64,000 bases of DNA from contig NC_092052.1 in the NCBI RefSeq assembly GCF_003086295.3, forward strand, positions 16,336,346-16,400,345, in the 5' to 3' direction. Each line of letters starts with the position of its first letter. The stretch's first letter is position 1. Shown here piece after piece: positions 48,866 to 61,516 of the stretch. Source of the DNA: Arachis hypogaea (taxonomy: Eukaryota; Streptophyta; Magnoliopsida; Fabales; Fabaceae). The position numbers and the translations under genes are program-made. Below the pieces are notes generated by a model. That model ran no database searches, had not been told where the DNA came from, and saw only the letters and a list, made by a program, of their open reading frames with translations.

Positions 48866-51800
48866 CTATTGGAAGAGGAAGAAGTTGACGTTTTGATTTC
48901 CAAAAAATCAGCTGCAGAAAACACCAAGATGGATACCGATGAATCCCCTGCTGATGGTGTTGCTCCTCCAACCTCCAATGACACTGATGTTAACATGCAA
49001 GATGCGAAGGCTAATACTGATACCACTGGGCCTGAAATTGGTAGCCCTGAGACTGGAGAAAACCCTGTGCAAATTGACACCGATAGCAAGGTTTGTCCTG
49101 GTGAAAGAAATACACAAGCATATGCAAGAAGCTTTCTATTTTCAATTAATTTTGCATTCGTTAAATTTTGTGACACCAAGTTATTTATTTATTCTTAAAA
49201 TTTTACACTTGTGGGTTTCTGTGGCTTCCAGCAATGGAGCATTGACATTGTAGAACTAGCTGCGTATTTATATTGGTATCTACATCAAGAAGAGGATGTG
49301 CGGTAGGTTTTTAAGGGGTTACTTTTGCATTGTTTAATTTAGTAGGATGTTGTTACTATATTTTTCTGTTAAACAATCTGAGAGAACATCATATACATGA
49401 TAGTTTTTCAAATATGACCTCATCATTGAGTGTATACGATTCTTTTTATTTTTTGGTGGTATTTCCATCTGTTCACATAATATTGGAATCAACCTGCATA
49501 AAGTCACTTTGGTTTAAAGTGAATCTTACACCTTATATTGATAATTTGATGTACTATCATGCATAATTAATCATAAAATATTGTTGTTATCCAGTAGGGG
49601 GTGTTCGCGGTACGGTTTAGTTCAGTTTTTGAACGAAAAGTCATCCGATTCAATCGTTTAATTAAACTGCAGTTCGGTTTGGTTCGGTTTTTTTATCAAG
49701 ATCATCCGAACCAAACCAAACCAATTAAAATCGGTTTAATTTGGTTCAGTTTTTCGGTTTTTTTAATCAATTCAAAAGAAATATTACCATACTATTTCAC
49801 AAAGTCATAACCTTAAAATAAACGATGAACAGATATAATGATATAAGAAATATTATATAAGCCCCACCCCTCTCCCCTTTGAGAGTGAAAAAATTTCACT
49901 GGATAAGAGTATGTAAGAATGGTATAAGAAAATCAGTTACATGATAACAGATTCAGTTGTATATCAGTATTTGCCACATAATTTAATGATATACACTCTA
50001 GTTTCTCCTTCTCTGTTCTCTTCCTGAATACAGTGATATCCAAGCAAATTTAATTAGCAACCTACAAGTCAAGTGTATCTCTGATATATAACTGCATTAA
50101 AAGCTTCAAAATAGAGATCTTTATTTAATTGTAAAACAAACTAATTAAATAAGAATTTTATCACAGTTGACTGGTTGAGTGAGGTGCCTTTTCGTTGGAG
50201 CAGACAAAACATGTGGTCTAGGATTGATGCATGGAGAAAAACTCACTGAACCAGTGAACCAGCAATTAGAAGCAATTTCCCTAAAGAATGAACAACAAAT
50301 AAAACAATGAACACTGAACCCAGCAATAAAGTCCTAAAATCAATAGAGGAAAAGGGTCACTAGCTCGTAGAGTTCTAAAGCATGCAAACAAAACAAAACA
50401 CATAGTATACTCTAGAATAGACTAGAAGGAAGGATGACAAAGGCCATTGGAAATAATTGATTTTCATAATGTGGCCTATGATTCATCCATGGAGAGTTCT
50501 AAATATATGGTCTTCAAACCAAAAACAGCTTTCCAGATATCATGATCAGTAAATACAACTTTGCTTGCTAACATCCATTCCATACAGTGGGAATTGAAAA
50601 AACAACTATTCAGGCTATGCCGTAACAATACATTGAACAATGATCAATGAACAACAATCAGAAGCAATTTTAGTAAATCAACAACAAATAAAATCAGAAC
50701 AGAGAATAAAAATCTAACAACCTTCGACCAAAAAATCAGAACCAACAACCCTAAACCTGTGAACCAAAATATACAAATAGAATTGAAAATCATGAATCAG
50801 AATTAAGCCTAAACCCCTAAATCAAAACAGAACAAAAAGTTTAGAATTAAAAAATGAAATCAGAATCAACAACTCAACCATAAAATCAAGAACAATTCAA
50901 CCAAGTATTAATTATAAATTAGAATCAATAAGACTAAACTAGAATTTAAAAATAAAAATAGACTCAGAACAAAAAACCAAACATGAGGCTTAGCCTCCAT
51001 TACAGAAGACGATGGAGGCTCGGTGGGAACTGGGGTCGGTGGCTCGGCGCTGCTGGAAAGAACATTCCTGGGTCGGTGGGTCGGTGCTCGCTGGCGACGC
51101 TGGGCGTTGCTGGGAAGAGAACGCTGCTGCCTGCTGGGTCGGTGCTCGCTGGGAACTGAGAAGAAGGCTTCGGGTGTTGGTGGCTGGTGGGATTGCAACT
51201 CTGCGACTGCGAGGGCGAGACTGAGAGCAGCAGAGAGCGACTGCGAGATTGCGACTCTGCGAGGGCGAGACTGAGAGAAGAGAGCGAGAGAAGCTAGGTT
51301 TCGAAATTGGGGATGAGGGGGGTTATGTGACTTTAGGTCACGACTTGGGGAGTTGGGGGCTGGGGGGTGTTCGCGTTCGGGGTCTGGATGGGGATGGGGG
51401 TTGGTCTTTAGGGTTTTTCATTAATCGGTTCGGTTCGGTTCGGTTGGAATTTTTATGGTCAAAACCGAAAATCGAACAAAACCGCAATAAAAATAGCAAA
51501 ACTTGTTTTTTTTTTTCAGTTTTTTCGGTATTCGATTTATTCAGTTTTTGATTTTTCTGTTCGGTCAGTCGGTTTAGATCGATCCGATTCGGTTTTGAAC
51601 ACCTGTCCAGCATGGTCAAGTCGGTATTTATAAGTGCACCATGAATGTTGTTGGTACAGGCTCCGAAGAAAAAGGTTAAGAAAGCAAATATTCCTGTAGC
51701 AGAGGTGGTTTATGGAGCTATGGAACAAGTGGATCTCCAAAAAGCTGTAGAAAAGGAGTTTGAAATGGCTTTGCAAGATCGCGTGATGGAAGAAACAAAA

Positions 51801-52672
51801 TACAAGAAAAATGCCGTTGAGGCTTATGTTTATGAAATGCGGAACAAGATGAGGCTTATCTTTTCTCTTTTCTTGCCCAATTTCAAGTACAAATGCCCAT
51901 TATTTGATGTTTACCAAAGTGATTTTTTTTGTTACCATTTCAGCTTAATGACAAATATCAAGATTTTGTCACTGCTCCAGAGAGGGAAGATTTTTCTGCT
52001 AGACTTCAGCAGGTGGAAGACTGGCTATATGAGGATGGTGAAGACGAAACTAAAGGCCTATTGCGAAACTTGAAGAACTTAAAAAGGTAGGAACTAAGAA
52101 GTTTGAGGGCTAGAGAAACCTGCTCGTCCCCCATTGAAACTGAAAAACTTCATAAAAAAAATGGGGACCGGAAATTCCTTGTTGCTGCTACTTTCTTTGT
52201 TGTTAGACATAGTTGTCAGTTTGTCACACATTCACATGAGCAGCAGGAACTATTTCTGTGCTTTTATTTATTTTTTTTATTTTACAATCTTAGTGGAGTT
52301 TTGCAATATTGCAGCAAGGTGATCCTATTGAAGCTCGTTATAAAGAACACACAGAGAGGGGCACAGTAATTGATCAGCTCGAGTATTGTATAAATAGTTA
52401 CAGAGATGCTGCAATGTCAAGTGATCCCAAATTTGATCACATTGACATCAATGAAAAGCAGAAGGTAATTGCTTGCTAATTTTCTTCCTTCCCGTGATTC
52501 TTCTATGGTTAACAACTTGACATCAATGACATCAATGTTTGTAGGTCCTAAATGAGTGTGTTGAGGTTGAAAAGTGGCTTAGGGAGAAAAAGCAACAGCA
52601 GGAATCACTCCCAAAATATGCCAACCCTGTGCTCTTGTCTGCTGAAATAAGGAAAGCGGAAGCTGTTGACAG
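48866..52672 (+). pseudogene. HSP110/HSP70-14-like chaperone, 3' fragment
   Basis: Exons coding the C-terminal part of the plant large HSP70 (HSP110 class, a nucleotide-exchange factor for HSP70): 48866-49090 (acidic linker, KMDTDES and DVNMQDAK), 51660-51848 (APKKKVKKANIPVAEVVYG), 51944-52086 (DKYQDFVTAPEREDFSARL), 52315-52464 (QGDPIEARYKEHTERG), 52545-52672 (VEKWLREKKQQQ, YANPVLLSAEIR). The ATPase and substrate domains and the last exon are missing. The donor after 51,848 is AT instead of GT. A small deletion disrupts the frame near 52,060 (ETKG..KLEELKK). The first intron holds a 2-kb insertion. It is a truncated pseudogene, lying next to the RLP pseudogene upstream and a LINE downstream. 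Confidence 0.85.
49597..51603. mobile_element. Transposon in the HSP110-like intron, GGTGTTC ends
   Basis: The left end GGGGGTGTTCGCGGTACGG and the right end, read inward as GGTGTTCAAAACCGAATCGG, share GGTGTTC followed by CGGTT-rich sequence. The flanks TATCCAGTA (49588-49596) and TGTCCAGCA (51604-51612) match at 7 of 9, as an aged 9-bp Mutator-type duplication would. The interior has CAA-rich DNA and a GC-rich core (51,000-51,300) with open frames but no known domain. A second GGGGTGTTCGCG motif at about 51,361 hints at a nested or rearranged end. Confidence 0.55.
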
Positions 52673-52792
52673 GTATTATCAACTATGTAATACAATTAAG
52701 ATAGCATTTAATTGTCTATATCAATATTACAGTGTTATGAGACGAAAATTTAAGTTAAAGACTTAAATTTAAGTATTACAGTATTATAGACT

Positions 52793-54209
52793 TACAGTGT
52801 TATGCTCCTCGTGGGAAGATGTTCAAAAAAATGCCATTTGACGTATTGGAGATGGCACGTCGATAAATTTCTGGAGGCACAACTGGATCCCTACCATTGG
52901 CCGTTTAGATCAGCACCAACTTCAGGTAAAGAATATGGATGAATCTGGAAACTCGCTAATGGATTTTCTTGCTGTTTCAGGGTCCTGGATGTGGCGAAGC
53001 TCAAAGAATGGATCCCCGAACCGGAGGTGCGTAGGATCACGTCCTTATCCTCACCGTTGCCTTGGAAGGCAGATGATGTTTATGCTTGGGCTTTGTCCCC
53101 CCGACGGCACTTTCAACCTGAAATCAATTTAACAAGCCATCCCTGAAGACGTCGGAACTAAGGATCGTATTTTTTCTTTGATTTGGAAGTGGAATGGCCC
53201 AGAAAGAACAAGATTTTTTCTTTGACTGGTGGCTCATGAAGCAATACTCACCAATGCAGAAAGGAATAGAAGGCACCTAACTCCGTCTCCCTGCTGCCCG
53301 CGGTGCAGCCACAACAAGGAAACCGTGCTTCACATGCTGCGTGACTGCCCTTTTGCTGTTGCTGTTTGGAGGAATTTGCAACCTATCCCGGAAGTGAGAA
53401 ACTTCTTCAGATCAAGCAAGAGAGATTGAATGATAAACAACCTCTTGAGCCCCCACGACAGGTCGGTGTTCTTTGGTGTAGCTCTCTCCTCTCTTTGGTT
53501 CTTTAGAAACAAGTTAATCTTTGAAGGGGAGAACACCGACCCTGCAGCAGTCTCAATGTCTATTAGAACAAGAGGTATTAAAATCCTTAGTACTCCTTTG
53601 AAGAAGGTTATTCATAACACCGGCAACAATTCTATGGGACTCCTTGTCAAGTGGCATCCTCCACATGAGAATTTTATCAAGGTCAACGTTGACGGATCTT
53701 TTATGACTAGTTTAAATAATGCTATGTGTGGAGGAGTGCTTTGAGATAATTTGGGCAGGTTCTTCATGCAACTTTGAGAGTTGCTCTATCATGCACGTGA
53801 AATTATGAGCTATCATTAAAGGCTTAAGCGTTGCCTTAGTCAATGAATTTAAGAACATCATTATGAAATTGAATTCTATGATGGCTATCAACTTTATAAA
53901 AGATGATTTTCTACTGCAAGACATCAAAATACTTGTTGGGCGTATCAATCAAATCTACTACACACGTACCCTGAGACGAATAGTGTTACCGACATCCTCG
54001 TCAAAAAATGCTAAAATTTTCCTCTCAGAATCTCGGTCTACATATTTTTTAGCATCCTCCCTCATACATTTATTTTATTTTATTTTTTGAAAGTTTTGAT
54101 TCTTATAAATTAAGAGGATGTAATTAATTTGTTTTGAATATTTTTCTTTTGTTTTAATCTATTTCTTTGCTTTTGGGATCAGTCTTTTTTTCTACCAAAA
54201 AAAAGACTT
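52793..54209 (+). mobile_element. 5'-truncated LINE (L1-type) retrotransposon, decayed
   Basis: Only the 3' end of ORF2 is present, in broken frames: a GDGTSINFWRHNWIP block, a reverse-transcriptase-associated zinc-binding region (CCPRCSHNKETVLHMLRDCP, 53,290-53,360) and an RNase H-like start (FIKVNVDGSF, about 53,675). The element ends in CTACCAAAAAAAA at about 54,200. AGACTTA occurs before the truncation (about 52,787) and after the tail (about 54,204), a possible short target duplication. It inserted in or near the last intron of the HSP110-like fragment. Confidence 0.75.
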
Positions 54210-54626
54210 AGTTTATCATTTTAAAAAATTTAAAATTAAAAAAAAAAATTATTCCTCGTATTAATTATTTCAAGAAATACTGAAATAGGCATTACCTCTA
54301 TGTCCGTACAACATTCTTCTTATCGTATATATGAACTTACTTTGATAGCGTTTAATTATTTCAATTTCAACTCACTCTTTTAGTCTTTTTCTTTTTTTTT
54401 TCTGACTAAACTATTATCACCAATAATACTAAATTTATATATTCTAAAAGGTTATTAATTAAGATATATTTTTTACATATACTACATAGGAACAATAAAA
54501 AAAATAAATGAAAAAATATTATAGAGTAATGTATAACAATTTTTTTTTAATTAAAGGAAGATAGAATATCTAATTAGACAAAGACACAAATACCCAAATA
54601 CAACAACAATCATTATCGAGTTGGCG

Positions 54627-54705
54627 GGCGGCACCGAAAAAGCAGCGTAACCAATTGGAAGCATATACTGTCGTGTATGTTGGAAATTAATACTTCGGTG
54701 CCGCC
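54627..54705. repeat. 12-bp perfect inverted repeat (GGCGGCACCGAA)
   Basis: GGCGGCACCGAA at 54627-54638 pairs with TTCGGTGCCGCC at 54694-54705 around a 55-base loop. GC-rich arms in AT-rich DNA suggest a transposon end or a transcribed hairpin. It lies about 250 bp before the MuDR transposase remains. Confidence 0.6.
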
Positions 54706-54959
54706 ATTTATTCTTTTTATTTTTTATGCCTCATACTTTTCCTTATTTATTTTTGGAGTAAATCACATAAACAACATAAATGTTACTCAATATTATACTA
54801 AAATTTCAAAACTCAAAATATTATATAAAAACACACGTTTCGCAATTAAATTTATTGATATGGATTCGGTTAATATTTTTCTCAAACTTTTAACGAGTTT
54901 TACTAAATTTCAGAATATTATAATCCAAAAACTGGAGATACAATACGTAAAATGGGTAG

Positions 54960-56180
54960 AAAAATTATTCTATAGAATTTCAATTTTTGTATTACAGGAT
55001 AATGTGAAGTATGATTCGTTCGTCATAGGTAGTGACAAAGATTTGTAAGTTCTATTTCATTATTGTCGGCAATTTTTCGAGATGAGAATTTCTGAGCTGT
55101 TGGCCAAACTTGTAAATGTGGTCTACAGTTTAGGAAGTTCAAACCAGAATCCTCAACCTTTAGCAATGGTTGCCTGCTCTAGTTCAATGCCTGTTGGTGC
55201 ATCTTCATTTGTGTTCGTGATTGCACCTGAGACAGTTTTGGTTGCCTCCTCATCCTTCGCAACTGATCAAAACTGCAATCGTGACGGAGAAATAGGTGAT
55301 ACTCGACCCTTCAGTGAGATTTGATTGCGATGGCTGGTACTCCTGATGTGGTACCGATTTTTGGAAAGGGTGGAGCATTGGATGGTATGGAAGATGTACC
55401 GCGAGATGATGATAATGATGATGATGATGATGATGTGGAGTCCGCCACGATTACTGATGATAGTGATGATGACATAACAATGAGTAATCCAACTGGAGGT
55501 GGTGGAGCGGCTAGTTCAGGAACTCAGCAATACCCCCCCCCCCCCCCGCGCACCTTTTAACTCTGGACTTGGATGCCATGAGACAGCAGGAGATACCTGG
55601 TGTACCTGTTGGATTTGGAGCCATAGATACACAGGATACAGGAGGACTAGCTGAGTTTCAAGTCGGTCAGCAGTTTCAGAATAAAGAGAAGGTCGTCTTA
55701 AGCGTGAAAAATTATAGCATCCGATATGGGGTTAAGTACAAAGTGTTGAAATCCGATTATCGCAAGTACTATGGGAAGTGTAAGGAATTTGGGGTTGAGT
55801 ACAAAGTGTTGGAATCCGATTATCGCAAGTACTATGGGAAGTGTAAGGAATTTGACAATGGGTGCACATGGTTGATTTGTATCAGTCTCCGCTAGCGCAG
55901 AGGTATTTCGGAGGTAAAACGGTACAATGAACCTCATACTTGTCTGGCCACGTCGATATCGAGTGATCACAGGATGCTTGATTACCATGTGATCTCGACC
56001 TTCATACTGCCTATTATTAGAGCTGATGCTGACGTGTCAATCAAGGTACTGCTGAATGTGACAGAGGCACATTTCGGTTTAGACTGATTTACAGGAGAGT
56101 TTGGTTAGCTAAGCAGAAGGTCGTGCCTTAGATTTATGGAAATTGGAAAGAGTCATATAATGAGTTGCGGATGCTATAAG
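54960..56180 (+). pseudogene. Mutator-like (MuDR/MURA) transposase, decayed
   Basis: The N-terminal region of a plant MuDR transposase is readable in pieces: DNVKYDSFVIGSDKDL, then ELLAKLVNVV, an acidic linker (DDDDVESATITDDSDDD) and a proline/C-homopolymer tract (15 C at 55533-55547). The DNA-binding domain follows, starting FQVGQQFQNKEKVVLSVKNY with CTW. Stops and shifts follow from about 55,894, although a DYHVIST-like block and a WLAKQKVV block remain. The catalytic DDE part is not seen. Confidence 0.8.
55728..55853 (+). repeat. 63-bp tandem duplication inside the transposase
   Basis: Bases 55728-55790 and 55791-55853 are the same 63-bp unit (GVKYKVLKSDYRKYYGKCKEF against GVEYKVLESDYRK...) with three or so differences. 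It repeats 21 residues in frame within the DNA-binding domain. Most MuDR proteins have this block once. Confidence 0.9.
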
Positions 56181-56189
56181 ACTTCTAGG

Positions 56190-56961
56190 TTAAATCGACC
56201 CATCCTTGAAGATCCGACTTGTCATTGCAAATGTTCAATCGAAGTTCAACTATACGGTAAGTTATCATAAAGTTTGGTTGGCAAAATAAAAGCCAGTTGC
56301 AAAAATCTTTGGTGGTTAGCAAGTTTTCTATGACTGTTTGCCGATACGGTGTATGACAATGTATGCTCAGAACCCAGAATTTGAGATTAAGTAGATACTA
56401 TATCAGCATATTGTGGATTTGAGGTGGAGGAAGTCGTCAAAATAATGCGCCAAATATTTTGAAACTTTCATCCATGCATTAGAACATTTTGTCACTGCAA
56501 ATTATTCGTGCAAGTTGACGTCACATATCTATATAAAAAATACAAAAAAAGATAAAATGTATGTGTTTCGAAACGCTGTTTGTCTATTAATAGTTTAATA
56601 CAGTTACCAGAGATTAGTTATATTTTACTTTTTTTTATTTGAGATACGTAATAAAAACTTATTTTTTGTAATGCATCAGTCACCAAGTAATTATACTGTT
56701 CTAGTAAAACCAATTTTCTCAGTTTTAAAATTCTCTTCACTTAAATAAAGATAAAAAAAATTAGATTGATATACAACAAAAATTACAAAAATTATATTTT
56801 TAATTAAAATACTTTATATATATATATATATATATATGGTTCATTAATGTTAATATTAACTATGTATTTCAGTCACCAAGTTACATATATTCTTATCCAT
56901 ATACGTAGCAAATTTTAGTTTAACGAATAACGATAACATAATAATATATATTTTATTAACA

Positions 56962-57002
<41 letters not shown>

Positions 57003-57410
57003 CTTTAATATTAGTAAATATAATAACTTTCATATTCCGGAATAAATTTAATATAATAATATTGATTTAACATATACGTTAATATTTAAAATTCGATATT
57101 CATATCACATTTTTAATGATAATAATAAAAAAATAAATAAAAAATACTAGTCACATACTATAAAAAAATATATATATATTTAAAATATATTAGCTACTAA
57201 TATTAATATTTAGGATATACCTACTTTAGAAATTATTCTATATGCTTTCATACTTAATTATTCGTATAATCTATTATCGTACAAAAATAATTAAAAAATT
57301 AACATAATAAAAGAAATTACATGTATATAAAAAGAAATAAATAATTTACATATCAAGATTATTTAAATGTACAATAATATGTTCTTTTTATAGAGTTAAA
57401 TTTTTTTTAA
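56190..57410. other. AT-rich DNA with AT microsatellites, no gene seen
   Basis: Uninterrupted (TA)n tracts lie at about 56,814-56,839 and 56,964-56,999. The rest is very AT-rich with no recognisable coding frame or transposon end. Confidence 0.5.
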
Positions 57411-57978
57411 TAAAAGAGTAAAATACCGTTTTTATCCCTAACGTTTGGAGTAAATCTCAAAGTTATCCCTAACATTTGAATCGTCATATTTAAGTCCCTA
57501 TTCGTATAGTCTATCGTTTTTGTCCTGCCATTAGGAATCTGTTAACGGAATTGACGGCGGGACAAAATTGAGACAATTTTGAAACGTTAGGGACTTAAAT
57601 ACGACGAACACGTTGGGGACAAAAACGATACATAGAAATAAATTTTAATTTTATTCTTCAATAATATCAATTTTTTACGATACATAGTTATTCAATCATT
57701 TTTTTAATCACATCTAAGTAAATTACACTTAATCACATTAAATTTATTCTAAAAAAAATTATTTTTTTATAATTTTACTCTTAAAAATATTTACTCATCA
57801 TAAAATATTTGTAGAATGACTAGTACATAAACTTGTGAGAAAAAATGATACATATACAATAAAGTAATGTAATTCTAGTCATTTTACAAACATTTCATGA
57901 CGAGTAAAAATCTTTAAGAGTAAAATTATAAAAAAAATAAATTTATTTAGAATCAAAGTAATGTGATTAAGTGTAATT

Positions 57979-60511
57979 TGTAAGACCCAAAACTTTTGAA
58001 AAGGTTTATTATAAACTAATTTTAAATTCAATTATCTATTTATAGCTTTAATTTCAGAAATTACTTTATTAAAGATAATTAAAGCAAATCTTGATCAATT
58101 AAATTTGAAATAAATTAAGATTCTTATCCCATTTTACAATTATTGAATTATATTCCATATTTAAATTATAAAGTTGGTAGTTATAAAATAATAAGAATTT
58201 TATATGATTTAATCTAAATAATTAATATTTTTATAATTTGATACTTTAATTTTTATGAATAAAAAAATTAATTATATTATCTCTAATTCTTGTATTTGAG
58301 TATTTATTCGAAAATAAATTATAATTTTATAATTAGATAGTATTTTTATAAATATTATTATTAGATTAAAATAGATTTTCAATTACTCTATTACCCCTAA
58401 TTTTATTCAAAATTACTAAACTATCCCTAACCCTAATTTCTAACCACACACTCACCTCACCCACACCTGCCGCCACTCTCCTCACTCAGCACAACACACA
58501 CACAACGCACCACACTCTTCTTCACACACACAGCAACAACTTCAGAAAAAAAAGAAAAAGAAAGAAAGAGGGAAACAGGGAAAGGAGATCCGAGAAAGAG
58601 GAGCACCGGTGGAGGAGGTCGTGCCATCATCGCGGACCGCCGCTGCCGCTGCGTCTTGCTGCTTGCGCTGCCGCTGCGTCTTGCTGCTTGCGCTGCCGCC
58701 GCCGTCCAGGAAGATGCCGCTTCTGTTCCCCATCGTCGTTCATCCTCACCACGTCGCCGTCGCCGTTGACATCACAAAGAGAGATGGCTCGCGAGTGAGG
58801 GGAGGTCGCGGGCTTGGAGCCGCCGCGTCTTTGCCGCTGTCCAACGCAAAGCCAGCCGCGGTCGTCCTATCCTCCAGCCGTGTCTGCCACCACCGTGTCG
58901 TCAGAGGGAAGCCGTCGGGTCGCACAGAGTGAGAGAGAGAGAGAAAGCACGGGAGAAGAGGAGAGAAAGGAGAGACCCGCGCCAGCCACCACCGCTTCTG
59001 CCGCCCGAAACCCTGCTGCTGCGGCCACTAGAGAACGCACTGTCGTCGTCCGCCGCCGCCGCTTGTTGTTCTGAACTGCTGCACCGTCGCCGCCGTTTTG
59101 GTCACTGGGTGTGGCATGGGTGTTGCCGGGACCACCATCGGAGCTGCCGCTACTCGATTTAGTCGCTTTTCCTTTGTTGCGGTGCGCGTTTTCGTTTCGA
59201 AAAGCCTTTCAGTCAGTATTCTATTATTTTACGCTGAGGTGTTGTGGCATTGTCTGTCATAGGGTTGTATATCGATGCTTGCAGGTCGTGCTCGGAGTTC
59301 GCGGCTGCTTTGTTTCCCTAGTTCAGTAAGTATTTCTGTGTCGAAAGTCTCTGCGTTAGTGTTTTGTTCCGTGTAATAAAGTATTTGCAACGTTAATGGT
59401 TTTAGGAGTTAGAATCCGAGTTTATTTGTGGCGTTTGAAGCTGTTTCTGCTTTTGAGAGAGCAAGCAGAGCCGAGGTTTTGGTTGCCGTCAATTCGGGTT
59501 GAAGCGAAAGAAACTCTGTGAGGCGTTTGGGCTATGTGTTTCGACTTATCGAGGTAGGGTTTTTCCTAAAACTTAATTTTATCTTACAGGATTGTTATAA
59601 ATAGATATTGATGGGAAAAATATATTTCTGTGATTACGTTTGTCCTATGGATGTGGCTGTTGCTGTATTGAATTATTAATTGCTTCAGTGATGTGTGGTT
59701 ATTGATAAAAGAGTGGTTTGTAATGTTATTTGATTTGATGTTATTAATTGTGGGTCCTTTTTTCTGGTCTTAGAGTTAGTTTGCTAATGTAACTGAGTCC
59801 GTTTTTGAAATGACTTGAGATATGAAAATGAATGGATTTTTGGAAGTGGTTTGGTTTTAAATTAGTTTGATTTTATAAATTATTTAATATTGGAGGTGGT
59901 TTGATTTTGAAGAAAAGATTTATTATTGGAAGTGATTCAATTTGAAAATAATTTGATATTGGAACTGGATAAATTTTGAAAAATGATTGAGACTTAGAAA
60001 TGGTTGAGAAAGGTTTGAAAAATGTTTCGGATGGGACTCGAAAAGGGTGGCAGAGTCCGAGTTTTAGAGGAGATGCTGTCGAAATTTTATAAAATTGGAA
60101 GTTTCGTTTGAAGTAATTATTTAAAAAGATTAGGTTTTAAACATTATATGTTTTAAGATTGATTTATTTAAAAAGAAAGACTTATGTTTTGGATTGGGAT
60201 CGTTGATTAATGGAATGGAAAGAAGGATGATGAGGATTGACTTTGAAATGTGATTTTTGAATGAATTTGGAAATGAGATATGGATTAACGAATGATGATG
60301 AAATTCAGAATGGCTTAGATATTGATGAATGATGAATGAATTATTCATATGGCTTATGAATTTGAATTATCTGAGACACGAGTTTCCCTAGGTAGACGCA
60401 GTGGCTTGCCACCACTTGTTCCAGGTTGAAACTCGATACTCTGTTGACCCTACGACGTAAGGGTGACCAGGCACTTATAAATTCCCGAGAATGGTACCCC
60501 ATTGAGCGATT

Positions 60512-60579
<68 letters not shown>

Positions 60580-61516
60580 GAGAAAAAGCTATGCATAGAC
60601 TCATGGGGATGCTCGTCGGGGACAGTCTAAGGTTTTCAGACTTGTCGGGTTGGCTGGATAACCAACAGATGAGCTCATTAGCCATAGGACAAGCATGCAT
60701 CATATGCATTTGTATGCTTTTCTTGGGTTTCAACGTGTTTTGGTGTGTCTAATTGTTAAACTGTTCTTAACTGCTACCTGAACTATTTGCTGTAACTGCT
60801 ACCTAAACCTGTGCTTTCCTTGTCTGTTTTGCCTGTGTTTGTCCTGGTGTGCTACTTTTGAGAATGAGCTTTGGTGCTGAATTGATGATTGTGATGATTG
60901 ATTGCGTGGTTGGTCTATGATTAATATTTTCTTATAAGAAAAAAAAAAGGTTTTGGATTTCTAAAAGATTAAATATTGTTTCTTTGAAAAGGTTTTAAAT
61001 GATTAGCTATTGGTTTAAAAAGATTCATAAGGCAATGATAATCACTGAGCTTGAAAATAGTTTCCTCATTAAGTATCTTCTTATGACAACTCTGAAACTC
61101 CGTGGTGAGACCGTGTGGTTAGGTTCTCACCCCTCTACAGCTTTACCTTTTCAGGAATCGGATGAAGGAGCATTATGAAGAGTTATACTGTGTTTTGGTT
61201 TATATGATATTGTATTAATTAGATAATTATTCTTCTCTCGTCTTTGTTATTACAATTTTTATAAGAGGGATAGAAATTGTATGTTTATGTGTATTACATT
61301 ATAAGCTATTGTGTAAGAAGTCTTGTATATGAATCTATGCTTGTTTGATTTTTTTTAGGTAAAGTATTTATTTTTGGTTTTCAAAAAAAAATCAGCGATA
61401 CGGTGTCGAGTCATAGGCTCATATTTTAATATTAAGTATATAAAGTAGTTGTAATACTTCTTGCTATCAGAGTGGCGCAGCCGAAAGCGTGACATTCTGG
61501 TAGTGAGGGTGTTACA
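57979..61516. mobile_element. 3.5-kb TG..CA element with 5-bp target duplication (possible solo LTR)
   Basis: It starts TGTAAGACCC and ends GGGTGTTACA, an inverted pair with one mismatch. TAATT is duplicated at 57974-57978 and 61517-61521. TG..CA ends and a 5-bp duplication are the mark of LTR retrotransposons; with no internal gag-pol and no paired LTR it may be a very long solo LTR. The interior has a GC-rich GCCGCCGTC-type stretch (58,440-59,200) with open frames on both strands that I cannot assign. A GTGAGACCGTGTGGTTAGG-type region lies near 61,100. The open frames look like LTR leader sequence, not host genes. Confidence 0.6.
60514..60578. repeat. (AT)n microsatellite, about 65 bp
   Basis: Uninterrupted alternating AT. 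It yields artificial Tyr-Ile open frames on both strands. It is likely length-polymorphic. Confidence 0.95.

Noticed and set aside
52935..53132. Independent small gene in the LINE region
   Set aside because: It is part of the decayed LINE ORF2, out of frame with neighbouring pieces.
55533..55547. Run of 15 C as a programmed frameshift site
   Set aside because: The transposase is dead downstream and homopolymer length is error-prone. Simple slippage or sequencing error is enough.
58542..59329. Open frames in the GC-rich stretch of the TG..CA element as host genes
   Set aside because: There are overlapping frames on both strands, alanine/serine/proline-rich with no domain. They lie inside a mobile element and read like LTR leader sequence.
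60341..60752. Open frames on both strands with long Tyr-Ile runs
   Set aside because: They are translation of the (AT)n microsatellite.
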